Positions 1 to 13,045 are shown, counted from the stretch's first letter. The stretch is DNA of 64,000 bases from Pilaira anomala (GCA_025716855.1 JAIXMQ010000030.1:1-64000), one strand, 5' to 3'. The notes: generated by a model not told the origin, from the letters alone. Numbers and translations are program-made.

Positions 1-114
1 GAATAAACTAATTAGAGCCTCCAGGTTAGCTTTCTCATATTTACATTTTATATTATACAGTAATTTTATTTTGTAAAAAATAACCTAACATTTGACTTAA
101 TTTTTTGTCTATAG

Positions 115-463
115 TGAATTCAGGAAGATACTGGATCCAGGAACAAAACAATGTTGTCATTATACTAATACGGATTGTTCTCCTCATAAACTTCCCACTG
201 ATGAGGCCATTTTCCATGTATGTATTTCTTATTTAGTTATGCTATATATAACATCTAATTTACTGAACTCATTATGTGCATTTTAGGTTCTTTTCCACTG
301 GGGGAGTGATCATAACTCAAGAAAGTTTAAGGTAAAATGTTTGACGGGTGGTGCATTAATTTTTAATGGTACCCGGGAAGTGCATAGTGCTTATTGCTTA
401 AATGAAAAAGGTGATATGCATTATCGTTACGTGTATGTTTTAAATTCGAAAAATAAAACCTAA
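115..463 (+). CDS. 3' end of an unrecognised gene (last two exons)
   Basis: Two exons can be read in one frame. The first (115-217) follows a polypyrimidine tract ending ATAG and stops before GTATGT; the second (287-463) follows TTTTAG and ends in TAA. The joined peptide has several Cys and His residues (QCCHY, DCSPHK) in the first exon. The second holds HWGSDHN and a stretch reading GGALIFNGTREVHSAY. That last stretch is loosely like the C-terminal part of 2-oxoglutarate/Fe(II) oxygenase folds (glycine, hydrophobic strand, then His), but this is only a resemblance. The gene begins to the left of the window, so neither its length nor its N-terminal domain can be judged. It may equally belong to a repeated family. 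Confidence 0.5.
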
Positions 464-2661
464 TGATTTAAAAAAGCACAATAAGCATTAGAGAGTAAAC
501 TTTAAATATTTACACTTAAAAGTCTCAAAAAGCTACATAACTATGTACATTATGAATCTTGCTTATTTTTTTTTGGAAAAGAAAAGAGTTCTACACATAA
601 CCAAAATAACTGTAACGAAATACAGTCCCTTATAATATACGAGAAAGTTTTATAAACAACAATAACTACTTTATTTTTTCAATTAGAGCAAAGATATTCA
701 AGGAGTAAAAAAGGACATTATTAATTACAATTTACAAAATTTTAATACGCAACGTACATACAAATGCCAAAAACTAATGTCCTCTTCCAATATTCTCAAA
801 GACTACAGGTTCGTATGATTTATAAGATGATATTAAAGAGAGCCGGAAACTACTCTGAGTCTAACTAGAAACTCATATGTATTCGTTTACCTAAACATTT
901 TTTAAGCCATGTCATCTGTGTAGATTACTACTGTAAAAATATAAGTAAAGGTTCTTATATCGTTTACTATAAGTGTAAAAAATGTATCGTAAACTATTCT
1001 TAGATAATAATCACAAGTACCTAGTGTTCACTATCACTCGGATTATATTCTGTGAAATTGATAATAAAATATATTATACTGCCTTCGGCTTCACGTATAT
1101 ACTTGAACGAATGTCTAAAATAACTAACTAACCATACTCAAGTGCTAATAAATAGCGCTTTTATCTGTTTATATCTTGTTATAAGTGCTATTTAACTTTT
1201 CTTAGACTTAGTTAATCTCTTCTAATTACTTGCGATGTCTCGTTTTTATACTATCAACTGACAAAGTCCTTCGGACTATCAATCCGACGGATATAGGTTG
1301 TGTCGGATTATCCTTGCCGTTAAACAGGCCACATAGTCTGGTCAGTATTTTTTATAGCACTATGGTACCTAATGGTACTCATGGTAACTAAATGGTACCC
1401 TGTAAATTTCTTGACAGACTAAATTGATTGCAAATCAATGAAGTCAATTTTGATCTGCATCAAAGATAAAGTCTATACGCTCAATAAAAAAAAAATTATC
1501 CACAGTTGTATCTAGTACTCTTCATTATTTCTCTATATATAATATGTCGAGCACCTATAGAAGAACCTTAAAAGGTTTTAATTTACATATAAAAATAAAA
1601 TATTTGTACTCAAAGTATTTAAAGGAATAATAAAAAATACATATAAAAAAAAACAAGAGAAAGGAAAAGACGGAAGGGAAGTGCATCAAGTATATATATA
1701 TATACACGGAGAAGAAGAAAAAGGCAGAAGAAAAATATGTTAAATGTTAATTATATCTTTCAAAACTTCCTTGATAATTCTCTGTGAAATTGATAATTTG
1801 TAAGATTCTAAAAGGTTTATATTTCGCAAGACTTATTACTTCAGTTCTTTTCAACACGGAATAAATTTTTGGAAGACAATGAAATTCACAATTGTTGTCT
1901 GACACTACGAACGAGGATAACCGAACCATTTTAAAATTATTAGTTTCACCTACTTTGTAAAAAAAAAAATATAAATAATGATATACTGGCCTTGGAAAAC
2001 TTAAAGTCAATTAAACAGTTAGATCAGGGTAAAAATTTAATACTTAGTTAGCTAACGTAATACTCAGTAGAGCTCAGGTAAGAAAAGACTTACAATATTT
2101 CCAAAAAAAATTCAAGATATACTCTTGATTTAAAAGTTTTTTGTTATATAATAGTTCATTATGTATTTTGGTATCATTAATACGTGCTAAAACTTACTTT
2201 AATAAAAGCATTTATAACTTTTAATTCTTCATCAAAAATTTTATTTTGATAATGTATGCTTTTGTATACAGTTATACCCTGATCGATAAAAGTTATATTT
2301 TCTTTAGACCTATTATAGATTGAAAAATTAATTAAGTACTAAGCAGTTGTTCCCTTTATTTATAGTTTATACACAAAACTTTATAAAAAGACTTGGAACA
2401 TCCTTTCATCATACGTCTTGAACGGAATTTTTCTCATTAATTTCTAATAAAAGTGTATTCCATTCCTTGGTACTATACTTCAGTTTTAAGATTTTCAAGA
2501 AGCTATGCAGAATATATATCAAAGAAAATAGACAGAAAGATGAAAAGGGCTATACTACACTTCAAAAAGTAAAGTCTTGTTTTGTGACTGTAGCCAAGTC
2601 TTATTCGTTAAAAGCGTTCTTTAATAGTGCGAATAATTAAGATAATTTTATTCTTGGTTTC

Positions 2662-2694
<33 letters not shown>

Positions 2695-2725
2695 ATATAT
2701 TTTAAACTAGGGATCAAGCGATAGA
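464..2725. other. AT-rich intergenic stretch, no supported gene
   Basis: No exon-like open frame with good splice signals is visible. It holds simple AT-rich sequence, a TA run near 1693, and a long T tract (about 2662-2689) just upstream of the Med19 start. The 87-residue open frame on the minus strand at 1747-2010 has no supporting feature. Confidence 0.5.
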
Positions 2726-3533
2726 ATGACAACTGTTACAAAGAAGCCAGTTCTGACAGGAAGTCGAGATCTATTGTCCTATTTTAATCTTATACCCATT
2801 TACAATAAAGTCGTGAAACCATTTGAACCGCCAGATAGAGCTGCAGGTCTAGATCCTTCACTATTCCCATATATTTCAGATTTACCTGGTAAATTCGAAA
2901 CCATGTTTTTAGAAAAAAGTCTCTCTTTTTATATATTAACGAAATGACAAACAAAAAATAAAGGCAGAACTAGTATTGATTTCGATGGCTATTTATTAAA
3001 TTTATTAAAAGATCCACAAGCAGTTGAATCTGGACCCCAAATAAGACCTTTAGATGGAGAGACCTTAAAGGACGCGTTCTCATTAAAAGAAGGACCAGTA
3101 CCAGGAGTACGATTTTATGAGAAAAAGGAGAAAGAGAGAGAAGACAGTTTATTAATTTTCATATTAGTTTGATGCTTCTGTTTTAGGAACTGATGACGGT
3201 AATGGTTCCTCCTCCAACTCAATGCACTATATGGCCGAAAAAAACACTTATATATCAGGTGAGGGTGAGAGTGAACGAAGACATAAGAAAAAGGTAAATG
3301 TGTTCTTCGTTATTTTTTTTTTTTTATATATATGTGTTCGAAAAAACTAAACTTTAAAATAGAAGAAGAAGAGAAAGCACGAACACGACGAAGAAGGTCA
3401 CTCACACGACCACAAAAAGAAAAAGAAGAAGAAGAAGGTAACATAAAAAAAAACCTGTATTATCGATCTACACTTTTTCTAACTTTAAATACAGGATAGA
3501 GAACGTAGAGACGAATCTCTCATTATTGATTAA
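2726..3533 (+). CDS. MED19: Mediator complex subunit 19 (Med19/Rox3 family)
   Basis: Head-module-associated Mediator subunit linking activators to RNA polymerase II. Five exons fit GT-AG rules and keep the frame: 2726-2888, 2964-3106, 3187-3258, 3363-3437 and 3495-3533 (about 163 aa). The N-terminal half has the family signature: LTGSRDLLSYFNLIPIYNKV, then PYISDLPGK, parallel to the TGS..L...YNL..AYNK / LPDLPG pattern of animal MED19. A GPVPG stretch follows, then a very basic Lys/His-rich tail (KKKRKHEHDEEG, then eight Lys), also typical of the animal protein and likely a nuclear localisation region. Exon 3 could be extended at its donor in another frame, but only the listed structure keeps phase with both neighbours. 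A long poly-T precedes the start. Confidence 0.8.
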
Positions 3534-3602
3534 AATAAATAAAATCATTTTTTTATTACTATCATGAACAAAATGCAATCTAAAGGTATAAACATCTATA
3601 AA

Positions 3603-3693
3603 AGTGTGGGTGTGGGTGTGTTTGGGTTTGTGCGTGTGTGCGTGTGTATATGTTTGTTTGTGTGTGTGTGTGTGTGTGTGTGTGCTTGTGTAT
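3603..3693. repeat. (TG)n microsatellite
   Basis: Imperfect then pure TG repeats, with the pure run at about 3660-3684. It lies between the 3' ends of Med19 and the convergent small gene. Open frames reading through it on either strand (Val/Cys or Thr/His repeats) are artefacts. Confidence 0.9.
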
Positions 3694-3736
3694 GTGAGAA
3701 AAAAAAATATGTATGTATGTATAGATGGAATTTTTC

Positions 3737-3991
3737 TTATGCAGTAATTCCAAGAGGAGCATCAGGTAAGTTAGCAACGACTGCATTTCGACGTCTAAGA
3801 GCATAAATGGGTAAGTTTACAGTATCACCACCATCCAAAGTTAAAGTAGCCTTTGCGCTTGGTCTTTGTTGAACCCATTGAGCGATACAAGCAGCAGAAA
3901 GATATTGAACAGCAGATTCTAAGGAAGATTGATCTTCATTATCAGAAATGATAGAAAGACGATGGTTATAATAATTTGAAGAAGAGTTCAT
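3737..3991 (-). CDS. small conserved-looking hypothetical protein (84 aa)
   Basis: Uninterrupted ATG-to-TAA frame with no intron. The peptide starts MNSSSNYYNHRLSIISDNED and continues into a probable amphipathic helix (SLESAVQYLSAACIAQWVQQ), then a basic patch ALRRRNAVVANLP and ends PLGITA. The composition is protein-like and unlike the surrounding low-complexity DNA. It is divergently arranged with the Hrq1 gene about 400 bp away, which would suit a shared promoter region. I do not recognise the family. A small histone-fold or roadblock-type adaptor is imaginable but there is no motif to support either. The existence of the gene is more certain than any function. Confidence 0.5.
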   Translation of the reverse strand: MNSSSNYYNHRLSIISDNEDQSSLESAVQYLSAACIAQWVQQRPSAKATLTLDGGDTVNLPIYALRRRNAVVANLPDAPLGITA

Positions 3992-4394
3992 TTTGAAATG
4001 TTAATAAAGAAAAGGAGTGAAAAAAAAAAAAAAAAAAGAAGGGAAAGGTATTTATATTCTATTGCTTCTCTTGTATCACACTTGAATTTCCATTTTTGTA
4101 TTTATTTCACACATGGAAAGTAAAAGAGCACGTTTTATTTTAACTAACATTCTTTTCGTTAATATCTTTTTCTTTAAAAGCTCTCTGCCCCCCCTTTCAT
4201 TCATTAAAAAATAGTCTTATTTCGTCATTCAAAGAAAATCGGGTCTTTCCCTTCTTTATTTATGAATTTTTTTAGATACTAGTTTTTATGTAACCAATCA
4301 TATCATATGATCCCTAACGAATTAGGTTTTTTGTTTGGGGGGAGATAAAGAGGGAAAAGAGAGAGATAATGTTATACACTATTAACTTCTTTTT

Positions 4395-7300
4395 TTGCCA
4401 ACTATGCCTAAAAGAGTAATTGAGAAACAAGCTACTTTGTCAAACAACAAGAAACGAACAGACCCACTAAGACAGCTAAAGAACAAGTTTGAAGCTATAA
4501 ACACTTTTTATGCTTTCTGTAACGCAAACTCTAGTACTTTTGCCGTTACCTTAAACTCATTACAAAGAGTGGTCCCAGACCTAACTTGTCAAGATTTAGC
4601 CGCCATCAATGTCATCTTGCCAAACTTTGTAAAATTTAATTATATCTCTGCCGAAATACTTGAAATAGAATTTGGATACCCTGTGAGTAAGAAAGGGTCA
4701 AAACCGGTTGCTGTTAAACGGTTAATAGACCAACAAAACAACTTATTTAACAAGGCTATACCCACCTTTTTAAAGCTTTGTAAACAAAAAAAAGTAGATC
4801 CAGATGATCATATATTATATGAACTTGAAAAACATATGCCTTTGCCTAACATTTCTGATGATGATGATGATGATAATCAAGTTGTAGAAGAGGTAGTACA
4901 ACCTCAAAAAACAATAACACAAGTCATTGAAGGCTTAAAACAAACTTCTTTCTATGGCGGACAATTAGAATCAATTGAGAATATTAAATCATTTGACTCT
5001 AAATCGCCCATATATGGTGAATTAGATTTATCCCAAGAGATACAGACTGCATTGCAGGAGCGAGGGATCGATCGTTTATATATTCATCAGGCTGAGGCAA
5101 TACAAGGTTTATTTGACCAACAACATGTTATTGTATCTACCTCAACTGCAAGGTATTACATACTTTTTTTTTATGTTGTGGTCATAAAATGAGTGAAAGT
5201 AGAAGTATTAATAGGCTCACTTTTTTTTTTCTTTCTAGTGGAAAATCCTTAATTTACCAAATACCTGTATTAGAAAGTTTATTAAAAGACCAAAATAGTA
5301 AGGCCATGTATATTTTTCCCACAAAGGCCTTAGCCCAGGATCAAAAACGTGCACTGGAAGCAATCATGCATCAAATACCAAATTTAGAACAGATCATGGT
5401 ACTTTAATAACGCATAATACTGTAAATCTTTTTCATAATTAAAAAAAAAAGAACGCTGTTTTTTTTATGTTAGATTTCAACTTTTGATGGGGATACACCA
5501 CATGATCAACGTGCATACATAAGAACGAATGCAAGTGTCATTTTCACAAATCCTGATATGCTTCATCATGCCATTTTACCTCATTCGAAATTATGGGGCC
5601 CCTTTTTAACTACACTCAAGTATTTAGTGGTTGATGGTAATGTTTCTTTTATTATTTAATGTGAAAATCAAGTATATTGATTATAATAAATATAGAATTA
5701 CACGTTTATAATGGCCTTTTTGGTACCCATATGGCTTTGATTATGCGTAGACTAAGAAGGCTATGTAGTTATTATAATAATCCAAATGTGCAATTTATAT
5801 CATGCAGTGCAACTATTAATGAACCGGACAAGGTAACAGAAAAAATATATACACATAATTAACATCTAGTATTTTAAACAACAAAACAAAAACAAAAAAA
5901 TTATGTACAGCACATGAAAACAATGTTTGGTATAGAGAATGTGAAATTAGTAGATCAAGATGGGTCGCCTCATGGTAAAAAAGAATTCATTATCTGGAAT
6001 CCTAGCCTGATAAATCCGCACGATAAATTATCAGAGCGTAAAAGTGCACTGATGGAAGGTGCTGATCTATTTGAATATCTACTGGGTAACACAATTCGTA
6101 CCATTGCCTTTTGTAAAGTACGCAAGACATGCGAGTTATTAATGAAACAACTGCGAGAGAATTTACTACTGAAACAAAAACGAAATATGATGAATCGTAT
6201 TATGAGTTATCGGGGTGGTTATACCCCGCATGATAGAAGAAAAATTGAATCTCAAATGTTTAATGGAGAATTGATGGGAATTATAGCTACAAATGCTTTG
6301 GAGTTAGGCATTGATATTGGTTCTTTGGGTATTTATGTGATCATATAGAATTATTTTTTTTTAACTTATTAAAATTTTTATTCATATATTAGATGCTGTA
6401 TTAATGATTGGTGTTCCCTGGTCTAAATCTGCATTGGTAAAACGGGAGAGAAAGATGGGTAGTAATTGAATATTGACAGACTATTCTATATATAGTGGCA
6501 ACAATCAGGCCGGTCAGGAAGAAGAAATGCTGATTCACTATCACTTATTGTTTGTGATAACAACCCTCTAGATCAGTTCTACGCCGTAAATTATATATAA
6601 ATTCTATACATACATAAACTCGTCATGACTCAACATATCTTTTAGAGAAATCCCTCACTCTTATTCGAGAAAACACCAGACATTTTAACAATTGATATTG
6701 ATAATTCAATCATTTTAGAAGGTCATATTCAATGCGCTGCTGAAGAATTACCAATCAACATAGCACAGGATGAAAGTTATTTTGGTCCTCAACTTGCAAC
6801 TGTATGTGAACAACATCTTGCAAAAATTGATAATGGAGTAAGTTGTAATTTAAATATTTTACTACAATCCAACTCAAGATATAATATAATATAGTTATAT
6901 AGACCAGCCTCTAGATTCAGACCTTACCCATCCAAATTTGTTAATATTAGAAATATTAATGATGATACTTTCGCTGTTGTGGATGTAACTGATCAAAAGA
7001 ATGTCATTATGGAAGAAATTGAAGTGAACCGAGCCGCATTTGAAATTTATGAAGGTGCAATCTTCATTCATCAAGGTAGACCTTATTTAGTACAAGAGTG
7101 TCATATCGATAAGCGCTTTGCAAAAGTACATTTAACCCATGTGGATTGGACTACAAGTCCAAGAGACTATACGGATGTAGATGCAATAAGTACAGATGAA
7201 AGTAAACATATCTTGAACACAAGGAATTTTGTTTGCTTTGGAAAGGTGAAAGGTATCTTCCTTTTTTTTTTTTTTTTTTGAAAGAGTATCAAACACTAAC

Positions 7301-8058
7301 ATTTTATTTTTTGTTTTACATAGTAACTACAGTGGTGTTTGGCTACTTTCGCTTAGATAAAAGGAAAAGAATAATAGACGCACATGATGTCTATATGGAT
7401 CCCATTATCACACAATCAATTGGTCTATGGGCAGATGCACCGGGATCTTCTATAGCTGAACTAAATGCATTAGATATAGATCCGATGGCCGCTATTCATG
7501 CAGCTTGTAAAGTTCTTCTTTCGTAAAATGACAGAATTTCTTGTAACTTAAACACTTACGTATTTTATAGCTCATTGTCTCATTTCTTTATTGCCTCGGT
7601 TCTCATCTGTTACTGCAAATGATGTAAGAACCGAATGTAAAAATGCAAATGCAACACGTTCAAGACCTGCTAGGTAAATTGGGGAGGGGGAGAAATATTT
7701 AGTAACCTCGAAAGTAAATTAAGTAACACAAAAAAAATTGATTTTGTTTTAGAGTGGCATTATATGAAACGCAACCATGTGGTATAGTAAGACAAGCGTA
7801 TAAATATTTTGATCAGTTGATTGAAACATGTATACAACAAATTAACGATTGTCAATGTAATGACGGTTGTCCTTCATGTAAAGTTTTCAAGTGATTACAT
7901 TTGACCGTATATTAAATTTGTTTCATGTAGGTGTACATTGGGCTCAGTGTTCAGAAAATAACCAAGTATGTTCAAAACAAGGTGCTATGATTGTACTTTG
8001 CGCCATGCGAGACTGTCGTGACCTCATTTCGATCGGTCAGGTTTCAATAAAGTTTTAA
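4395..8058 (+). CDS. HRQ1: Hrq1-type RecQ4-like DNA helicase
   Basis: ATP-dependent 3'-5' DNA helicase of the fungal Hrq1 group (RECQL4-like), acting in nucleotide-excision and crosslink repair and at telomeres. Thirteen exons join in frame to 952 codons: 4395-5152, 5239-5398, 5474-5636, 5696-5832, 5911-6328, 6393-6436, 6496-6585, 6646-6837, 6895-7252, 7324-7506, 7571-7673, 7753-7877 and 7931-8058. Walker A (STASGKS) is split by intron 1. It is followed by FPTKALAQDQKR (motif Ia), FTNPDML, the Walker B box DELH, SCSAT (III), TNALELGIDIG and QQSGRSGRR (VI). The C-terminus has the four-Cys element CQCNDGCPSCVHWAQC of the MrfA/Hrq1 DUF1998-type zinc site. The acidic-tailed N-terminal region before residue 150 is typical of the group. 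All core residues are present, so the gene looks functional. Confidence 0.93.
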
Positions 8059-8438
8059 ACACCAAAAAGCACTCAAATTGTTTCAAAGATACGAGTATTA
8101 TTTTTCCCTGCTTATTGTTTACAATTATTGAGGTTCAAAAAAATATATGTTTTTATAAACGATTAAGAAAACAAAAAACAAAAAAATGCGCAAAAAAAAA
8201 AAAGATGTGGGAATAACTTACTGGATACGTATACTCATAGATATATGATAAAACAAAGCTGATAATATCTATTAATATTAGGCGAATTTACACACTCTTG
8301 TTTCAATTTTGTGTCAGATTTTTGTTGATTCAAAGATAAATGTAAGGGTTTAAGAAAAAAAAAATATAAATAAAGAATAAATGAAGCCTGAGTCTTTGTT
8401 TATTTAGATTACAATATCGAGTAATAAAGTAATAAATA
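8059..8438. other. intergenic, AT-rich
   Basis: Spacer between Hrq1 and the following membrane-protein gene. It holds A-rich runs and no recognisable coding, RNA or repeat element. Confidence 0.5.
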
Positions 8439-9170
8439 ATGGATACAATTAGAGATCCTGCTGAAACTACTATTGAAGCTTTTCTTGAAGATTGGCATGT
8501 ACGTGTTACTTGGATCGGCTTCGCTACACTTTGGGTATTCTGGGGCTTCGCTTGGTTTATCCGTAATGCGTTTGGTAGCGATGCAGACGAACAAGTAGTC
8601 CAAGCAAATACGCAGGTGTCGCATGACGTTGAAGGAGGAACACAACAACACCAAACGACTGTAAACAAGAATCCATTACTCTCTTCGGCTCCTGCATGGT
8701 CTGTTAATATTTTCGTAAGTTTATTCGATACTTCACAAAACAATTATACTAGTTTATTTACTTGTTTATATTTGAGTAGAATCGACTTAACCGTGCTCAC
8801 AATATGCTTCGTGATCAAGTGCTCTTGTTACTCTCTGTTCTCACAGTTAACACATTTGCTCGTGCTTCCCGTCGTGGTGTTATGATTGTGACTTGGCTGT
8901 AAGTTCATGTTAATTAATTTACTTTTTGACATTAATATATCATTTGACAAATATCTATTTTGTTATTTGTATGCTATTTGTCTGTGTCATAGAACATGTG
9001 TACTAAAATCAGTTCATTAAAAAACTAGTTTCCTTGCCTTTTCCGTCGTTTATTTTGTGGTCGAAGCTACCTATGAACATCGTTATCTTCGCTTGTTTTA
9101 CTCTATTACATTCTATACACTTGGATTAGCTATCCTTGGTCTTGCATTTAAAGATGGTTTCTACAACTAA
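8439..9170 (+). CDS. small multi-pass membrane protein, function unknown
   Basis: Three exons in phase: 8439-8714, 8780-8898 and 9029-9170 (178 aa). A hydrophobic segment lies at residues 25-44 (WIGFATLWVFWGFAWFI). A polar Gln/Thr-rich loop follows (about 45-90). Then come a segment with LLLLSVLTVNTFA, one with IVTWLFLAFSVVYFVVEA and a last one with FYSITFYTLGLAILGLAF. This gives four predicted membrane helices with a short polar tail FKDGFYN. No catalytic motif is seen. The layout suggests an endomembrane protein. It sits upstream of EMC4 on the same strand, but there is no evidence for joint function. Confidence 0.7.
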
Positions 9171-9359
9171 TTAATATAAACTACTACTACTACTACTAAT
9201 ACTTTCCAACTTAATCATTTCATATGTAATTGTCTTTTTTAAATAAACATCTAATAATTGCTAAACGAAACCTACAACAACAGTCCCAGAATGAAACAAT
9301 TCAATATTTTTCGTACCGATTTTTTTCTTCTTCTTATTCTTTAAGTTATTTCACTCATC

Positions 9360-10156
9360 ATGTCAGACTGGTCTGTTGATTACGCGTCGCTCAACGCTAC
9401 CTCGAGGTGAGGCATGAAAGATAATCCTTTTTCTTAAACAAGCTGCTTAATTTTCTTTTTAAATGAAACTTCAATAGTTCAAAACTTCCTAACCCAGTTG
9501 GATTCGAAGCATCTGCTTTACAAAAGCAATCTAAATCAGATGTGAGTAATAATTTGCGTTCTAAACCATTCCTTTACTAATTTTAATTCTGAATGATAGA
9601 AATCAAACCGTCAAGTAGGCGATGCTGATAAAGATGATCAACACCAAGTTGCCCTTAAAGTCAAGGTAACATAAAATCCGAAAAAAAAACAAATTGCAAA
9701 TATGTATTGATATCACTATATAAAGAGAGCTTGGGATGTTGCTATGGGTCCAGCCAAGAGTATACCTATGAATGCTATTATGATTTATATGTCTGGTACT
9801 AGTCTTCAAATTTTCACAGTGGTAGTGACGGCTATGCTTTTCTTTAATCCTGTGAAGGCCATGATGCAAGTGCAACAAAGTAAGTCTGTAGTATATATTC
9901 TTTTGAGGTTGAAAGTAAACTAACTATACAACCCCCCCCCCCCCAATTAGCTTTTAGTCGATTTGAAAGTACAGGAAGTGCTAGATCTCAACCTGGTGCT
10001 GATTTATTAACAGCCAAGTTGGCTTTTATTGGCCTTCATTTTATCACTATCCTTTTAGGTGTTTACAAAGTCAATGCAATGGGATTATTACCCAACACAA
10101 CTTCTGATTGGTTAGCTTTTATCAAACCCAAAGAAATACTTGAATATGCAGCATAA
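9360..10156 (+). CDS. EMC4: ER membrane protein complex subunit 4
   Basis: Subunit of the EMC insertase, which places tail-anchored and multi-pass proteins in the ER membrane. Five exons in phase: 9360-9406, 9478-9541, 9600-9665, 9726-9879 and 9951-10156 (178 aa, usual for the family at about 180). Family hallmarks are LKVKRAWDVAMGPAKSIPMN, then the first hydrophobic helix MIYMSGTSLQIFTVVVTAML, FFNPVKAM and FSRFES. A second hydrophobic stretch IGLHFITILLGVYKVNAMG follows, then the conserved LLPNTTSDWLAF near the C-terminus. Intron 4 carries a poly-C tract just before its AG, an unusual polypyrimidine tract. All signature elements are intact. Confidence 0.93.
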
Positions 10157-10489
10157 AAAAATATAGTTTTATTATAATTTACAAACTTGCAAAGAGAAAA
10201 AGAAAAAAAAAATCAAGAAAAAACTAAAAAAATTAAATAAAAAAGGATAAAAAAAAAAGAATAAGGATGAATAAAAAAAAAAAAAGAATAGAATAAATGG
10301 AAGGTATTTTTTTTTGAAGAGAGAGAGCGAAAAAAAAAGAAGTGAGTAAATATAAAAATGTTTGTTAAAAATAACAGTAAAGAATTGTGAGGGTTTAGGA
10401 GGAAGGGAAATATATTCTATTTCTTTTTTTTTTTTTTTGAGTGATCCTTTTTTTTTTAAATATATATACATGCATAAGTCTTGTTTTTT

Positions 10490-12080
10490 TTATGTTGATG
10501 ATTCTTCTGTTGTATCTGTAATCCAAGCAAGTTGAAGTGTTCCTTTCGTGAAGTTAGTTCCTGCCTTCATAGCTTTTTCAGCTTCAAATCTTTGTCCATA
10601 TTGAACTAAAACTTCAGCATCCTTTTGTTCGAAAGAAGTGATAGCACCGAATTGCTACAAAAAAAAAAAAAAAAAAAAGGAAACAATTAGTAACTATCCA
10701 AACACACAAGCATTATTAAATAAAAATACCTCAAAATGTTGACGTAATTCAGCTTCAGTAGACTCTTGAGGGATATCTTTAACAACAATCTTGGTAGGAC
10801 GGTTATCTAAACTCATTCTAGTTGCACCGCCTCTCATACCTGGCCAACTACCACGTCCTCTACCGAAATAACCACCACGTCCGCCACGGAAGCCTGGACC
10901 ACTCATACCAAGAATAGCTGCCTATAAATAAATAAAAATATAAATGTAAGCGATTTGAATAGCAATCAGTTAAATTATATTATTGCTATTACCTCAGCCT
11001 CTAAACGGGCAAGCTTCTTTTTGAGTTCTTCAGAGGTTTCAGCACCCTCTTTCACTTCCGCACCAGATTCGGATGTGGCGGCGTCACTAGGAGCAGCAGT
11101 GGTAGACTCGGTTGCGCCAGCGGCAGCAGCATTTTTAGAGGTATTAATATCATTTTGGATACTTTTAAGAGCTTTTAAAAGGTCAGCCTTTTCAGCTTGA
11201 GTCATGCCAGTACTGTTAGTAAGTTTAGCTAATAATCTCTTTTGTTCATCAATTTGATGTTGAAGTTGAAGTTCTCGCTTCTTTTGAATCTCTAAAATAG
11301 TCTTCATATGTTCTTGGTGTTTCTTTTGCTTTTCCTCTCTTTCCTTTGCGAGCTCAGCAGCGCGTGCAGCGACTAATTCTGGGTCAGGTTCGTTGGATTT
11401 AGGTGCAACAGGTTGAGGAGGTTCAACAGGGGCATTTGTAGCGGGCTCATCCTTATGCCAATATACTTTAACAAAACGATTATCAAAGATGGCATCAGGA
11501 GAATTGTAAGCGTTTTCTGCTTCAGCACGCGTACTATATTGAATAACAGCCTTTTGAGCATGTGGTTGAACACTAATGTTTGTAATTGTACCAAACTTTG
11601 CAAAGAAATCGTTCACAGTAGAAATTTGACAGAATTCGGCAGGAATCTTTTCAACATTTAATGTTGTGTTCTGAGGATTATTGTTTTGATTACGATGACC
11701 TTGATATCCACCACGTCCGCCTCTACCTCCACGTCCACGACGCATACCATTTCCACGCATCATACCGTTATTATTCATCATCATCTCATTAGGGTTCATC
11801 ATGTTGGGAATACCGGGGAAACCACCCAATTCATTGTTCATTAAACTAGCTCTTTCAGGATCATACGCGTCGGGCATTCCATAAAATGGTTGAGGAGGTA
11901 CAGTACGAACGCCCATAGGAGGAATAGGTCCACCAGGGGGGAAAGGACCAGGATAAGCTCCAACATTTTCATCTACAATAATTCTATCCATACCATGATC
12001 ATATGGACACATGTCACCTCGCATACAGAATCCCTTTTCTATTATAAAACACATTAATACACTTAATTCTATAAACAAAA

Positions 12081-12115
<35 letters not shown>

Positions 12116-12863
12116 TGTTCTTTTCTTACCGTTATAATCCCTACATTGAGGTCTACCTTGGCGACCCATAGCATTATTACCGCCACGACCACCACGACCT
12201 CCTCTATTTCCACCTCTACCTCTATTACTATCGTAGCTGCCATTGTAGCCAGTAACAGGTATACTATTGGGATTATGCATAGATCTTCTATCTTCACTTG
12301 CACGATAATACTTGTTTGATCCACCATTTTGACTATCGTCTGGATTTCTACGCTTGTTGGAACGGTCTTGTTCTTCCTGAGACTCGGATCGTTGACGTCT
12401 ATGTTTGAAATTACGATCTCCATCATCTTCGTCATCAGAGAATTCATTATATCGGTCAATAGAAGTAGGCGCGTCATTTTGACCATTTATTTTTGCAAAT
12501 AAACGGTTAATAAAAGGCATGGTTTCTAAATAGATTAGAACAAAAAAAAAATTAGTTTTTGTTTTGTTTAATGTATAGGGAGTACATATATATTTTAAAA
12601 TTACTTACGGTCATCAAAGAATTCGTTAAGCTTTTCTTGAAGACTTGCTTTTAAGGCATCGTCTAAATTTTCGTTGCCAATAAGAGCAATAATATATTGA
12701 GCTAATACAGTGGGATCAGCATCACAACTGTTTTTTATTAAAATAAATAAATAAATGACGTTAGTTACAAATATACTATCATTTATAAATAGTCATTATC
12801 TTACAGTGAGGAAACTTCGTTACTAACAAAAGCTTCTAAATCAGAAGGTAATTTATTTGCCAT
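10490..12863 (-). CDS. RBM26/RBM27-type RNA-binding protein (PWI-like, CCCH finger, RRMs)
   Basis: Nuclear RNA-binding protein of the RBM26/27 group; the fission-yeast relative Rmn1 works with the MTREC/PAXT exosome-targeting machinery. The order fits the family. An N-terminal PWI-like helical region spans the first exons (SDLEAFVSNEV, ALKASLQEKLNEFFDD, FINRLFAKI). A charged linker with RGG repeats follows. The CCCH finger CRDYNG/KGFCMRGDMCPYDH (C-x8-C-x5-C-x3-H) is split by an intron. A Pro/Met/Asn-rich part leads to a first RRM (TTLNVEKIPAEF to FVKVYW), a long Lys/Glu coiled coil, a second RGG patch and a last RRM (TKIVVKDIPQES to LQLAWI). About 640 aa from six exons. The first exon is short and its ATG (12861-12863) sits after a poly-T-rich leader. 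The intron in the finger contains a TA microsatellite. Confidence 0.87.
12082..12112. repeat. (TA)n microsatellite in an intron
   Basis: About 15 TA units inside the intron that splits the CCCH finger of the RBM26/27-like gene. It produces spurious Tyr-Ile repeats in translated frames. Confidence 0.9.
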
Positions 12864-12924
12864 TTTCTTTTTTCTTTAGTATTACTTTTGTATGAATTCA
12901 ACTGTGAAAAAAGAATCGAAAAGA

Positions 12925-12961
<37 letters not shown>

Positions 12962-13045
12962 AAATTGTTTGGTGTGACCACTTTTTCTGTTAAAAGTATT
13001 TGTAATGCTGAAGAAGTTACATGCTTGATTAAAAAATATATCTGA

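Noticed and set aside
1747..2010. 87-residue minus-strand frame
   Set aside because: No homology-like motif, no promoter or splice support; AT-rich DNA gives such frames by chance.
3564..3806. Open frames rich in Val/Cys or Thr/His across both strands
   Set aside because: They are produced by the TG microsatellite; no gene-like sequence outside it.
10172..10471. Minus-strand frame of Phe/Leu/Lys runs
   Set aside because: Translation of poly-A/T tracts in the 3' region of EMC4.
11373..11661. Frames overlapping the RBM26/27 gene on both strands
   Set aside because: Shadows of the coding exon; their peptides lack any domain while the main frame has RRM signatures.
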